Positions 22,950 through 35,205 of a DNA stretch of 64,000 nt are shown here, one piece after another (the first letter of the stretch is position 1; every line of letters begins with the position of its first letter). The position numbers were made by a program, and so were the translations under genes. Below the pieces are notes generated by a model that made no database searches, had not been told where the DNA came from, and was given only the letters and a program-made list of their open reading frames with translations. Location of the stretch: positions 5,777,635 to 5,841,634 of the forward strand of contig NW_003101680.1 in assembly GCF_000003855.2 (NCBI RefSeq), written 5' to 3'. The stretch is from Blastomyces gilchristii SLH14081. Lineage: Eukaryota; Ascomycota; Eurotiomycetes; Onygenales; Ajellomycetaceae.

Positions 22950-25900
22950 ATAAAAAAAGTTTAAAAACTCTTCAAAAATCACATTTATTTAAAATAATGT
23001 GAATAGAAACTCAAATTGTATTTATTCTTATCTTCAAATTGTATTTGAATAAAAAGTTAATTTTATACTACTTCAGGAACTGAATTTTGATGCTGAGTAA
23101 AATTACATTATTTCTCATTCAAGCTACTACTGCTTTCTATCTCTAAAGTCTGAGATAAAGTCAAGAGTAGTGATCTATGAAAGAAAGAGATCAAGATATC
23201 AATTTAATGTAAGATTTGATATCATGTCTGACCCTGATATTCTGGTGAGTGATATTATAGATAAAGAAAATGAGTTTGATACTATACAGCTCATAAATAT
23301 CTATAATGAAAAGTTATTGAAGAAAAATAACAATATCTGAACAATTGATAGAGAATTTCTGAATATAACTTTATCAAGAAACTCTATAATTGCAGGAGAT
23401 TTCAATGCACATCATCTCTGATGAAATTCAGAATGCAAGAGAGCAGTGAGAGCTGATAATCTGATTGAATGAATCTTTGAGCATTCAATAGATTTGATTA
23501 ATAAGTCTGATTAACAAACATTCTTTAGAAAAGATATGAAACAGAAATCTATTATAGATCTAATCTTCATATCACAAAATCTAATGAAAAGAAAACTTGT
23601 AAACTGATTTATTAATTCAAATGAGACATCAGAATCAGGTCATGAGATTATTCAATTTGATATTGAACTGAGTGAAAAATAAATGAGAGAAAATCCTCTT
23701 CTCTCTAGTAAGTTTAACTTTGAAAAAGCTGATTAGAAAGCAGTTGAAGAAAGTATAAAACTGTTAAAATCTGAAAGACAGAATAAGCTATATTGAAATT
23801 CTGGTCAAGATATCTCAAATGAAATGCTTAAGAATAGAGTGAAGCTTATTACATCTATTATTCTAATAAGTGTTAGAGATAATATTTCAAAGAGAAAATC
23901 TTCTGAGTATTCAAAACCTTGATGAAATGAGAATATCTCATCTAAAAGAAAAGAATTAGCTACTGCTAGAAGAGATTGAAAGAATGATATAATATCTGAT
24001 AAAGAGTTCAAAGCTATCAGAAATGAATATTTTTCAGATATTAAAAGAGCTAAAACAGACTGTTGAAATAAATTTCTTGAAGAAGCATAAGAAAAGGAAG
24101 TTTTTACAGCTTTTAACTTTACTAAAACAAGAAGTGTAGCAAAACTTTCAGCCTTAGAATATAAGTTTCAGAATGAATCATATACAGCAAACTCTTTTGA
24201 GGAAAAATGTCAAGCTTTCATGAGAATTCTCTTTCAGAACTCACCAGATTCAGATTCAGAGAAAGAGAAAGAGAATATATCACTTCTCAACTATATTGAT
24301 GAAAATGACTGAGAATGGCCTGATCTTACACAAGATGAATTAGAGTCAGCTATCTTCTCAAGTTCTGTTAAAACTGCTGCAGAGCCTGATTCAATTAATC
24401 ACTTAATTATTCAAAATACATATTCCTACTTAAAGAATGAATATTTTGAGCTCTTTTTCAATCTCTTGAAAAATGAATATCATTCTGAATGCTGGAGAGA
24501 AGCCACTGAAGTAATTCTTGCAAAACTTAATAGAAAAACATCAATTTCTAAGTCATATAGAGTAATATCTCTATTAAACTGTCTAGAAAAGATGTTGAAA
24601 AAGATAATAGTTACTCAACTATCTTTTATAAGCTCTATTAATAACTCTCTTTTATTCAGTGAATAAATGAGAGATAGAAAACAATGTTCTACAATTGACA
24701 CTGTTCTCTCAGTTATTCATAATATTCAAATAGCAAAGCATGAAGATCTGGTCTCAACTGCAGTTTTTATTGATATAAAAGAAGCATTTGATCATGTTTC
24801 AAAGCCAAAGTTAATTCAGACTTTGAAGATGTTAAAACTGTCACTTTCTCTAATAAAATGAGTTAACTGTTTTATATCTAAAAGAATGATATAACTTTTC
24901 TTTGATGAAATGAAATAAGACAAGACTGAGATAAAAATAGAAGTGTTGCAAGAATCTTCAATCTCACTTATTTTATTTACAATATACACTGCATATCTAT
25001 TCAAAGATAGAAATATGAAAATAGTGCAATCTTCAAGTTATGTAGATGATATTAGTCTAGTCTACAGCTTAAAAACTATCAAAGAGAATTTAAAAGTGAT
25101 TGAAAAAGCTGCAAAGGAAATCCTTGTCCAAGCAGATATTAATCAAATTCAATTTAATATGAATAAAACTGAGTTAATTCATTTCTTTCCTAGATTCAAT
25201 GAGAAAGAACTATCTCTAACTCTTTTAAATAGAGAGATTAAACCCAGTTTAAATATTAAATAGTTAGGAGTATGGTTAAACTCTAAGTTGAATTTTAAAT
25301 GTCATATTCAACAAAGAACTGTCAAGGCAGAAAGACTATTGAACAACATTATCAGACTATCAAATACAGAGAGAGGTCTATTCTTTCAGGCTATGAGACA
25401 GTTATATATAGCCTGTATTACCTCAGTAGCTGATTATAAAGTTCAAGTTTGATGAAATAATCAAGGAAATTTCACTGAACTCTTTCAAAGTCTGTAAAAC
25501 AGAGCTTTGAGAAGAATTCTGAGAGCATTCAAATCATCTTCTATTAAAGCAATGAAAATTAAAGCTTCAATTCCCTCTTCTGCTATTAGATTTGAAAAGG
25601 CCTGTATGAACTATGCTCTGAGAGTTATAAAGATGAGCTCAAATTATATAATCAGAGAAAGAGTCTCTTTCTCATTTCTATCAGTTAACTCTGGAAATGA
25701 ACTGCATTGAAATAGATTTCTTGATTGAAATGAAAATAATTCTTCAAAGAAAATGCCTTCTCAACTGTACAGACTATGCTCACTGATTAAAAATCAATTT
25801 TCTTCTTTAAATGTTGAAAAAGTGGATCATGGGAAAGTAATCTCTTCTGGAGAAGAAAAAGCTTGATTCTCTTATTAGACTTTTAAAATAAAGTGACACT

Positions 25901-26900
25901 ATCTAAAGAGAAAGAATATGAACAGCATTTGAAAGAAGAATTTCTACAATTAATATAAAAAGACTCTATTCTGATTTATTCAGATAACTTAAAAAATGAG
26001 AATTTGAATAGATTAGATGCAGACATTGCTTATACTGAAGATAATATTAATTTTATCTCAGATTTCTGGAATTTAGGCTGTGAATCTGAAATCTTTGATG
26101 CTGAATTATTTGCAATAGTGAAAGCTTTCAAACTTATTAAAATAAAATCTCATAAAAGAGAAAGTAGTTTGAAAGAGATATGAATATTCTCTGATAGTCA
26201 AGCTGCTTTAAAAAGACTTAGAAATAGTCAGATTTATAATGATCAAATAAATCTTGAACTGATCTTAAACTTCATTTTAAAAATTCAAAAGAGAAGAACA
26301 TCAACACTGATAATTCATCTACACTGAGTTCCTGCTTATATGAATGTTCATGATAATAAATTGACTGATTCAGCTGCAAAAAAAGATTCAGAATTAAGCA
26401 GATCTGTTCAAAAAATTGAGTTCTGGTCTTTTATAAAGAGGAAAATAAAAGAATCTTGTTTAGATAAGTGAAATGAAAGCTGACAGAAACAAAAGAAGAG
26501 TATACATTATTCAAGATTTGAAACAAAACCCAAGTGGAAATCTTGTTCAATTAAATGTAAAAAGAAAATATTCTCATCTATAATACAGCTGAAATTAGAA
26601 CATGGCTATTTCAAATCTTATATACAAAGATTTGATGATAGATTTGATTCAATAGAATGCTCATTCTGCAATGCAAATGAGAATCCTGAGTATATTGTAA
26701 TGCACTGTGCATTATACAATAGTCTCAGAGTCAGATTGAAAGAGAAGTTTGATCTAAATCAATTAAATATGACATTCTTATTCTCAACTGAGACAGGAAT
26801 TAAATACTTAATAGACTTTCTATCAGAAACTTAAGCAGCTATAAGAAAATAGCTGAATTCAGAAATATCTGAATATGAAGAGAAGGAAATTGATCAGATA
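22950..26900 (+). pseudogene. LINE1 ORF2 (endonuclease, RT, RNase H), broken
   Basis: Endonuclease, about 23090-23690: AGDFNAHHL at 23398 followed by two TGA where HHLWWN is expected, then KSIIDLIFIS and GHEI. RT, about 24330-25260: EPDSINHLI, WREATEVILAKLNRK, SYRVISLLN, VFIDIKEAFDHVS and a SYVDDISLVY box with both Asp kept (25036-25065). RNase H, about 25960-26410: LIYSD, FDAELFAI, FSDSQAALKRL, WVPAYMNVHDNKLTDSAA, so all four acidic positions are readable. C-terminal zinc finger: CSFCNANENPEYIVMHC near 26661-26712. The domain order is that of Tad1/I-clade fungal LINEs. Stops are mostly TGA at former Trp codons. Confidence 0.88.
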
Positions 26901-27256
26901 TAGTCTGTTAAAACAGCTATATACTATCTTTCAATAATTTGTTTCATTACAGTCTCTCATTATTTTACTTTACCTTTTTCTTTCTATTCTTTTCTATTTA
27001 TCTATTTAATGTGTCTATCTTTAAGACTGTGTTCTCCTTTCTTTTGTCATGTCAAATGGTTTCAAAGTATCAGAAGATGTTAAAATACTGCAATTTGTAA
27101 ACAGTTTTTGTATTCTGGGCTGGCATTTTCTGATTTTGCATATCTGAAATTGATGAATGTATAATAGTTAACTGTATAGATATAGGAAAAACCCTGAGAA
27201 CTTTTAGTTCTCAGGTAGATGTCATAGTCTCTGACTGCATACATCTATAATTGAAG

Positions 27257-27275
27257 AATAATAATAATAATAATA
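27257..27275 (+). repeat. LINE1 (TAA)n 3' tail
   Basis: Short AAT/TAA triplet run instead of poly(A), as in I/Tad-type elements, directly followed by the target duplication. LINE2 ends in the same way at 47190-47206. Confidence 0.85.
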
Positions 27276-27287
27276 ACATTGTATGAT

Positions 27288-28559
27288 AAATGAGAAACCA
27301 CTGAAATGAACATCTTTCCTAGTTAATACAAACACTCTTCTCTGCTATCTGAACTGAAAGGTATGCAGAACCTCTCTGAGAATTTACTTAAAACAGTAAG
27401 AAAAGTAGCTGAGATCACTGAACTGAAATCAAAGCTTCATACATGTATGAGGATTCTAAATGAGATTGAGGTCTTGTATACATAGTGACAGGCTGAGACA
27501 GAAGTCAAACAACAATTGACATTCACTGCAGATCAAGTATTCACTATTAAGAGCTTCACTGATGTAATCATCATCATCAATAAGAATAGAGAACACCAGA
27601 TCTTAGGCCTGCAGTGAGAGATTGAATGTTTACACAGACAGATAATCACATCAAATCTGAAGATCTTATCATAATTGTTCATCATCTCTTCAGAAGTATA
27701 CACATCATTAAAGATTGCTACACAGAATGAGAATCTGAACATGAAATACATCAAGTCAAAGAATCTGCTGAAGCTATTAACCTTCAATAATAACTGAAAA
27801 AATAATGCTGTAATCAGCTGACTAAGTCAGATGCAATCATATTATCAGATTGAATATGAACTTATAGACAGATAGTCAATAACATTTTAACAAGTCTTAA
27901 GATCTGCTGCATTTCTACACAGAAAAGCAAAGTCATTATAAATAACTAATAAAAAGATAAATCTCCAAGATCTGAAATAATATTCATTTTCATAAACATG
28001 AAATGAGTTTTTCAAATGAATCTTGCATAACTTTGAAGAAGTGAATGTATAAGACAAGTGTTATAAACACTTTACAGAGTGTAGATAAGTGAGTGATCTT
28101 ACATCATACTTTACACACTTCAGCTTACACTATCTCACATTGAATGAAGAGCTTTCAACATCTTTCTATTTACAGATCTTCATTCATTATCTTACACCTG
28201 AGTTAAGAGCAGAATGAAAATACTTAATCTTACAATTAAATACAGTGAAAGAAGCATACAATATTCTCATTATACAGAAACAAGTGAGTTAATTGCAACA
28301 GAAAATACTGTAATTGAGTATATCTCAGTGAAGAACAGATAATCAGACTTCTATAACACAAGTCACACACTCAGATATATTGAATCTAGATTTGAATACT
28401 ATCACTAAAGCACTGAATTCTCTGAAAAAGAAAGTCTCTGAATAAAAATCTTCATATTATAAGTATCACACTTGCTTCAACTGCAGAGGCTAAAATCATG
28501 ATATAAAAGATTGCACATAGTGTACACAGTTAAGAGAAGCAAGAGAGTTAAAAAACTAG
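27288..28559 (+). pseudogene. G1-c2 gag 3' part with intact zinc knuckle
   Basis: Continues gag after LINE1. The zinc knuckle at 28473-28517 reads CFNCRG*NHDIKDC, keeping all four CCHC ligands; the stop stands where Trp is expected. The gag frame ends at TAG 28557-28559 right after the slippery heptamer. The pieces between are broken, and short antisense frames at 27533-27787 and 28477-28662 are shadows. Confidence 0.75.
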
Positions 28560-28591
28560 TAGAATCAGTGAGCTCAGAGACACTCACTGAT
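28550..28591 (+). promoter_or_regulatory. G1-c2 programmed -1 frameshift signal
   Basis: A AAA AAC at 28550-28556 in the frame of the intact zinc knuckle, TAG at 28557-28559, 7-nt spacer to 28563, stem ATCAGTGAG (28564-28572) and CTCACTGAT (28583-28591), 10-nt loop CTCAGAGACA. The downstream frame LAESV..., continuous with the protease (VLADIEAS at 28787) and RT, is -1 to gag. Confidence 0.9.
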
Positions 28592-31500
28592 ATTCTATGA
28601 AAAGTCTTCAAAGTGAAAGAGATATCTGTGTTAAATGACTCTCTGAATCCTGTGAATATCAAGAGAAAGCAGGCTTGTAACTGAGATACAGATAAGAATG
28701 AAGCAGATACTCATCTCAATACTCTGAAGCCTAAAATATTAATATATAAAGAACACTTAAGTAAGAATTGAGAGATGGCTGCAAAAGTATTAGCAGACAT
28801 AGAAGCTTCTACACAATATATTAATAATCATATAATTTAAAGACTGAAAGAGATCTGCTGAGTGAAGAATTCTCAATGTATAAGATTATCTGATAACTGA
28901 TATTTAATATCACCTGTAAGAGTAAGAGTTTTCTTGCACTTTAAAGAATGATCTTGCTATATTTGAGCACAAGAACTGCAGAACATGAAATATGACCTTA
29001 TTCTCAGACTCAATTGATTTCAAAGGTTCAATCTGCAGATTCAATGATGTACATGTCATATACAGTTAATCAATAGAAAGAAAACAGTTTATACAATTCT
29101 ATCAACTGATATGAGAAGAACATTTCATGCTTCTAATATAGAAGGGTTAAATCTGCTTACATATTAATAAGTAAAGAGAATGATTTACAAGACCTCATTT
29201 AAAAGCATTCTGTATGTCATACAGAACCCAGAAGCAGAGAAAACCAAGATAAAGAATATACAGAAGAATAGATGTATGAAGAAAGTTCTGAAGAAGTATA
29301 AGAAGATCTTATAAACAGATCTTTCATCAGAATTACTGCTGAAATGAGAATTTGTACATGAGATTGACATGAGAAATGTGAAATTAGTCAATCAGAATAC
29401 ATACTCTCTGTTACAAATATATCTTGAAGAACAGAAGTGCCAGATCACAGATCTTCTAGAACATAATCTTATACAACTCTTATTAAGTACATGAGACTTT
29501 TCAGTTCTATTCTTGAAAAATACAGATGAGAAGTAATAGATGTGTGTCAATTATTGAGCACTCAACAAGCTCATAAACAAGAATGAATATTCACTGGTAT
29601 GAATTCAACAACAGTTGAATACAGTTGAAAATGCCTGATATCTATCAAAGATTAATCTTCTCTCAGAATACTGACAGATTTATATAGATAAACTATTAGT
29701 ACTGTGAACTGTATTTAATATATAATGAGAAAAGTTCAAATTTCTGATAATATCATTTAATCTGATAAATGTGCTCATTATCTTTCAAATGATGATGAAT
29801 ACAATTCTTCATAAACAGAATGAAATCTCATATCTTATATATCTGAATAACATTCTAGTCTTCTCAAACTTATACAATGAATATCTGAAATATCTCAATG
29901 AATTGCTTATAACTCTGACAGAGTATAAGCTCTACACTAAATCAACAAAGTGTGTGTTTGAAATGAAAGAGTTGAAGTTTATAGAATATATAGTGAGTGA
30001 TAACTATATACATCTCATCTCAGACAAATTGAATATCATAGTAAATTAACTATGACTGAGAAATGTATATTATGTATAACAGTTTCTTAAGTTAGTCTCA
30101 TATTACTGCAGATTTATCAATGATTTTGTATAAATAGCTGCATCACTCTCAGATCTCTTAAGAGAAATAAATGATAATCTGTGAAAGAAGAAGTTTTATT
30201 CAATCATCTGAAATACTGTGTGTGAGAAGGCTTTTCTTACAATGAGAGAGTATGTGATGACATTCTCAGTGTGTATTCAATCAGATTGTGATAAACCTTT
30301 CTATATCAAGACAGATATATCTGAATAAGCTATTAGAGATACTCTTCTACAGATGAGTAAGAACAGTAAGATGCACTCAGTGATATATAATGATAGAAAA
30401 CTATTGAGCACTGAGCTCAATTATTGTATGAAAAGAAATTGCCACCAATTAAACACACACTGATATTGTGAGATAGATATATTAATAATAATCATACAAT
30501 AACAGTGATCACAGATCATAAAAGTCTTATCTATCTATAATTAATAATGAAATCTTTCAAATACTTAGCATGTTGAATCTCAGAGTTTTAAGCATATATT
30601 ATTCATATTAAATACTAGAATGAATCAGACACTGTGATACCTGATGCAATCAGTCACAGATCTGATTTCATGAATAAGAGTTCTGTAAATCAGGTATAAG
30701 AGAAGTTTGTATTAAACATACTGAGAGAATATAAGAAATTAGAATGAGTAAATACAATGATCTCTCACTTCAAGAATAGTAAGATATCAGATAATAAGTA
30801 TCTTATAAAAGTAGTAGAAGAAATGCTTCTGAACTTCAAGCTGAGAAAATTAAAAAATAATATTATGCTTTATCACAATCTAGAATTCACAGAAGCTCTC
30901 TATCTAGAATATTCATTTAAATATGACTTGATAACTTATATACACAAGGAATTCAGTCACTTAGAAAGCTCTGAACTGATGCATGTACTTGAATCAAGAG
31001 TGTACTGATCAAGCATGACTGAGAACAGGCAGATATACACTCACAAGTGTCTGAATTATCAGATTATAAAAGAATGAAAGAAAGGATTAGAATGTGAGAA
31101 AGTGCAACATCAGATCAAATGTACAATACAAGTCTTTAAATAATAAGACATGAACTTCATAGACATACTGCTGTGAACATCAAATGAAAATTATTGAATA
31201 ATCACTGCTATTGATTATGCTACTGACTGGTCAGTTGTGAAAGCAGTTTCAGAGATAATAGAGAGAATGATGATGAAGTTTCTACATGATAAGATCTATG
31301 TTAACTATGAAATGCTATGCAAGATTCTAACTGATAATAATATAAATCTCATAGAAGAAGCAGTGAGACATTTCATGAGCCAGTTACAGACAAGACATTG
31401 TAGAACAACATCATATCATTCACAGATGAATGAGAAGATGAAACACTTGAATAAAATCCTGAACAACATGCTGATGAAATTTCAAGTGAACAAGCCTACA

Positions 31501-32650
31501 AGATTATGAGATGAATATCTCAGTCAGGCACTATTAGTCACATGAATTCAGCAGCATGCAGTCTTCAAGTGTTTATCATTCTATCTGTTATATGAATTAC
31601 ATCCGCGCATCCCAGAGAATGCTTCAGAAAAGGTGAGAAAGAGAACAACAGTTGCAGATGCAACAGTCACAGATGCAGCAGAAACAGCAGTTACAGATGC
31701 AGCAGTAGCAGTTGCAGACACAGCAGTCACAGACACAGAATCAAGATTGAAAGAGATCAGTCATACACATGCAAAAGCTAATAAGTTACTCCCAAACTGA
31801 GCAATTCAATCAAAAAGAATACAAGACTCACTAGTTAAGAAATCAAGTCTCAAGATGAGAACATGAGTTCTTCTACATAATAAGAGTTCTGAGAAGTTTC
31901 AATCTAGATGATTTGAGCTCTATAAAATACTCAAATCACATTCTCTGAGAATATACACATTAGAGAAATCAGAGGAACAGATCTTATATAACTTAATAAA
32001 TAATTAATATCTTATAAAGATGAAGATGTAAGACCTGAGCAGATTATAATCATCTACAGTACTATTATCAGTGTTGAAAAAGAAGAGACTTACAATTGAA
32101 AAGTCTTACAAAGTAAGAGAAATCATAGACATTTATGAATCAGATAATCTCACTTATTTCAATCTTTTTATAATTATAAGAAAAGAATGAAAAGCAATGA
32201 AGAAATCAGATGAATATCACACTTCAATAAGTGATAAGACTGTAGTCAGTTATATAATAATATACTGCAGACAGTAGATGCAACACAGTAAAAAGTAATC
32301 TCAAAACAGCAGACTTACACATTAATCAGGTCAGAGAAGAAAAAGAGATTCAGAGTTAAATTCAACTGTTTATATCAGTTCAATCACTGAGATAACAGAG
32401 AACAAATTATCTGAAACATCTGCAGATATATGAAATCAAGTTATCTCAATCTCTGAAGACACTCAGAGATCAGATGAGATTAGTTTCAATGAGCTATTCA
32501 CTGTAGTAATCTAAGCAGGTGAAGAGAGACAGTATAATACATGAGACAGAATCACAAAAGATGAAAGCTACTGAATCTAGTCACTGAACACTGTACTGTA
32601 TAAAGATTATATAAGAGTAGTGACTAGCAGACAAAGAAAAAAGTGTAAGA
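28557..32650 (+). pseudogene. G1-c2 pol remnant
   Basis: Protease at 28787-28815 (LADIEAS). RT open piece 29771-30049 with YLNNILVFS for YLDDILVFS, in the same frame as the protease. RNase H about 30280-30620. Integrase open pieces: 30757-31008 (HHCC-like H....H, then C and Tyr for C) and 31237-31509 (YVNYEMLCKILTDNN, HFMSQLQTRH, YHSQMNEKMKHLN, which covers the second Asp and the Glu region). Then LLYELHPRIPENASE, a long Ala/Val/Asp low-complexity insertion (about 31640-31740), SRLKEISHTHAKANKLL, and the GPY/F-like QSRWFELYKILKSH near 31900-31940. Confidence 0.85.
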
Positions 32651-33199
32651 AAAGAAAAGAGAGAATGAATTAATTATCAACTGTAAGAATCAGCTGTAAA
32701 AGACAAATGTTATCATACATCTCATTCATTTTCATACATCACACATTTAATCTATTTTCAACATCATATTATCTGAAAAGAAAAATGTTAAAAACAAAGA
32801 AAATCTGAAAACTCAAGATCTGTAAGAGATTTAAGAGCTGTAAGCTACTCTTATAATAACACTGCATATATCTGTGATTTCTATATCACTCTGTATACAA
32901 TATTAATATCATTTATCACAAGAGTGACTGGAATAATAATATAGAAATGCATACACATGTGCATAGAAAAATTGAAGAAGAGTGCAGAATCTGCAGAATC
33001 AGAAGCTAAAATAGAAAGAGTGAAGATGAAAGAAATGAAAGAAGAAGAGAGTACAGAACTGAATAAATAATGATAAGAGTCACTCACAGCTGAACACTTA
33101 TAACTCTGTGTATGTATAATCTTCTCTGCAGAAGAGGAAGAGAGAGCAATGAAAGAAGCTTAAGAGTGAGAGAAGATAGTCTCAACAGTATGATCATCT

Positions 33200-33517
33200 T
33201 CAATTAGAATGATCTCTGACACTGAAGTAACTAAGAATCATTATTAGTGTATAAAAACTACAAAATGAGAGATGAGAACAGTTACTGAATAAATACTCAC
33301 TGATCTTAGAGTTATACACATAATTACAACACATACAAGGCTTCTCAGAAAGAGAGAGAGAGACACAGAGAAATGCAGAAAGCAGAATACAGTATACAAA
33401 CAGCTCATTCTCATGATAACATCTCAGACAAGACATATAAGTCTCACACTCATGAGTGTAAAAGAGTATGATATTCACATTCTCATTTCTGAAAACACAG
33501 GTATCTTTTATCTGCAT
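33200..33517 (-). CDS. Antisense 105-codon frame in the G1-c2 3' region, unknown
   Basis: Relative of 8835-9107, longer at both ends, with conserved CETYMSCLRCYHE and CMCCNYVYNSKIS segments. No known domain. Together with 32881-33087, 33849-34307 and 34459-34758 it makes a series of minus-strand frames covering most of 32.9-34.8 kb. Confidence 0.25.
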   Translation of the reverse strand: MQIKDTCVFRNENVNIILFYTHECETYMSCLRCYHENELFVYCILLSAFLCVSLSLSEKPCMCCNYVYNSKISEYLFSNCSHLSFCSFYTLIMILSYFSVRDHSN

Positions 33518-33848
33518 TATGAAGTTGAATAACAGATATCAGAGAATAGACTGATACAGATCTATCATTTCAAAGAAATTCATCAGAGTAGATATACTCA
33601 CAATATTGAACTTTACAGTTGTAAAAACTTTCTTAATATCTGTGAATACTATAATTTCATATATAATAAAACTTATAATGATTTTCTCTAAGAACAGAAA
33701 AATCAGTATTAGAAAGAAAAGATGAAAAAGAAAAAGACTTATAATCTTAATACTGTTAAGAGACAGAGTAATTCTCTGATATAAATAAATAATTATCTCA
33801 TTATAAATATTTAAAATGAATGTAATAATTAATATCTGTGACTGCACT

Positions 33849-34307
33849 TCAGATAGTTATGTTGTATACAGTCTTTGTATAATAAATCATTTTAGAAATT
33901 AGTAAGAAGAGTGAGAGTGTATATAGTGAGAAACATAATTCATTAAGTCTATACAATATCTTCTTGAAATAGGAAGAGCTAATAATAAAAGCAGAGACAG
34001 TAGAAGCAGAGAGAGCAGAAGTAGTGAGAGTGAGAATCATGAAAACAGATATAGTAAGAGTGAGAGAATCAGATACAGAAGCAGATGTAGAAGATTGAGA
34101 AGAAGTGACAGAGAAAGAAACAAAGAGAGTAGAGAGAGACATGAGAGACTCAGTTATACATGATATGAGTAATTTCTTCATTATCACATCTCTCAAGTTC
34201 TCAATCAACAATTCAATATTGAGATTATGATCATTGACAGATACAGATCTGTCAACATATGAAGATTCTACATAAATTAAAATAAATATATGAGCATCTG
34301 CAGTCAT
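33849..34307 (-). CDS. Antisense 152-codon frame in G1-c2, unknown
   Basis: Same length and layout as 9437-9895: MTADAHIFILIYVE start, IENLRDVIMKKL, Ser/Thr/Ala-rich centre, FKKILYRLNELCFSLYTL tail, ending YNITI. Differences between the two are spread through the protein. Function unknown; see the finding on antisense coding. Confidence 0.4.
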   Translation of the reverse strand: MTADAHIFILIYVESSYVDRSVSVNDHNLNIELLIENLRDVIMKKLLISCITESLMSLSTLFVSFSVTSSQSSTSASVSDSLTLTISVFMILTLTTSALSASTVSAFIISSSYFKKILYRLNELCFSLYTLSLFLLISKMIYYTKTVYNITI

Positions 34308-34458
34308 GCAAAATAATCAGAAAACATAATCAGAAAACATGATCAGATGCTTATAAGAGAAAAGAGAGTCAGAGATATATAAGAAGATAAAGAAGATGTA
34401 CTATTTATAATAGTATGTTCTGATAACTATTAGAAGATAAATAAGCTCTGATCACATT

Positions 34459-34758
34459 TCACAGTGTGTTATATTTACTGCTAATGAACTGTCTAGTATG
34501 AGTACTACAATGACACTTGTTATAAGAATAAGAAGTCATTATCAGAAACACATATAATATGATAGATAAATGAATAAAAGATGTTGAACAGAAGAAGAGA
34601 CAGAAATCTTGAAGAAGATGATAATATTCAATAATAATGATGATGAAGAAGATGATTGAAGAATGAGAAAAGTTAGTGAATAAGTGATATAATATAGTGA
34701 AAGTTTCTTTATGTGAACATACACAGAATGCTAGCTGAATCAGAGATAGATTATACAA
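34459..34758 (-). CDS. Antisense 99-codon frame near the G1-c2 3' LTR, unknown
   Basis: Relative of 10085-10321 with a 21-codon N-terminal extension; ILYHLFTNFSHSSIIFFIIIIIE is shared. An overlapping alternative frame (34542-34724) is a shadow. Possibly chance. Confidence 0.2.
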   Translation of the reverse strand: MYNLSLIQLAFCVCSHKETFTILYHLFTNFSHSSIIFFIIIIIEYYHLLQDFCLFFCSTSFIHLSIILYVFLIMTSYSYNKCHCSTHTRQFISSKYNTL

Positions 34759-34845
34759 TCATGAACACTAGTGGCGCGTTAATCCGCATGAAGGTAGGGT
34801 ATACATCATGGTCATGTGAGCATGACTGAATCTGATGAGGGAGAA

Positions 34846-35012
34846 TGTGGTTTGGAAGAATGTATGACTGTTGAATAATAACACAGCTGCTTCTGAACTT
34901 GCTTATGAATGTAAAGGTGCCATAGCAGCCATCAATTAATTTAGTGTACTGTATATAAGAAGCCGGCGTACGCCTGTAATTGTATGCTGGCTCAAGCAAC
35001 CTTTGAATCACA
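34846..35012 (+). repeat. G1-c2 3' LTR
   Basis: 167 bp, the same length as its 5' LTR. The outer end keeps GCCGGCGTACGCC while the inner beginning is mutated (GAATGTATGACTGTTGAA), the mirror image of the 5' LTR. A purine-rich GATGAGGGAGAA precedes it. Confidence 0.9.
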
Positions 35013-35205
35013 AGATGTCAAATGATAAGTATTTTATAAAAGTATTAGAAGAGATGCTTCTGAACTTCAAGCTTAGAAAATTGAAAAACAATGTTATGCT
35101 TTACTGCAATCTAGAATATGCAGAAGGTCTCTATTCAGAATATTCATTTAGACAACTTAATAACTCACATGCACAAGAAATTCAGCCACTTAGAAAGTCC
35201 TGAAG
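35013..35205 (+). mobile_element. G1-c3 part 2: start of integrase region
   Basis: Resumes the element cut at 19128; matches about 6388-6585 of G1-c1 (an open piece at 35003-35203 straddles the junction). It stops at LINE2. The next ~240 bp expected from G1-c1 (about 6588-6826) are missing before G1-c3 resumes at 47207. Confidence 0.8.

Larger units (their letters stand above)
19711..27275 (+). mobile_element. LINE1: full-length Tad1/I-like LINE (7.6 kb)
   Basis: Flanked by a perfect 12-bp duplication ACATTGTATGAT (19699-19710 and 27276-27287) inside G1-c2 gag. Order: GC-rich 5' UTR, ORF1 with zinc knuckles, ORF2 with apurinic-type endonuclease, reverse transcriptase, RNase H and a C-terminal zinc finger, then a (TAA)n tail. 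Target-primed reverse transcription is the expected mode of insertion. Apart from its 5' 700 bp it lacks CpG. LINE2 is a 5'-truncated second copy. Confidence 0.92.
19129..35012 (+). mobile_element. G1-c2: Ty3/gypsy element interrupted by LINE1
   Basis: 167-bp LTRs at both ends. It sits in the pol of another G1 copy, G1-c3; the 4-bp flanks are AAAT (19125-19128) and AGAT (35013-35016), one transition apart. Net element length without LINE1 and its duplication is about 8.3 kb. It is the best-kept G1 copy: the zinc knuckle is intact and protease and RT are in one frame. Confidence 0.9.

Noticed and set aside
23398..23440. TGA read as Trp everywhere (for example HHL-TGA-TGA-N in the LINE endonuclease), suggesting a mitochondrial-type code
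   Set aside because: LTR pairs show TGG and CGA turning into TGA as part of a general C-to-T/G-to-A decay, TAA and TAG stops also occur, catalytic Asp codons are mutated, and nuclear-type retrotransposons are involved. This is decay, not recoding.
27241..27275. Short triplet run as microsatellite or telomere-like repeat
   Set aside because: It is the 3' tail of a LINE, directly followed by the target duplication, and recurs at the end of LINE2.
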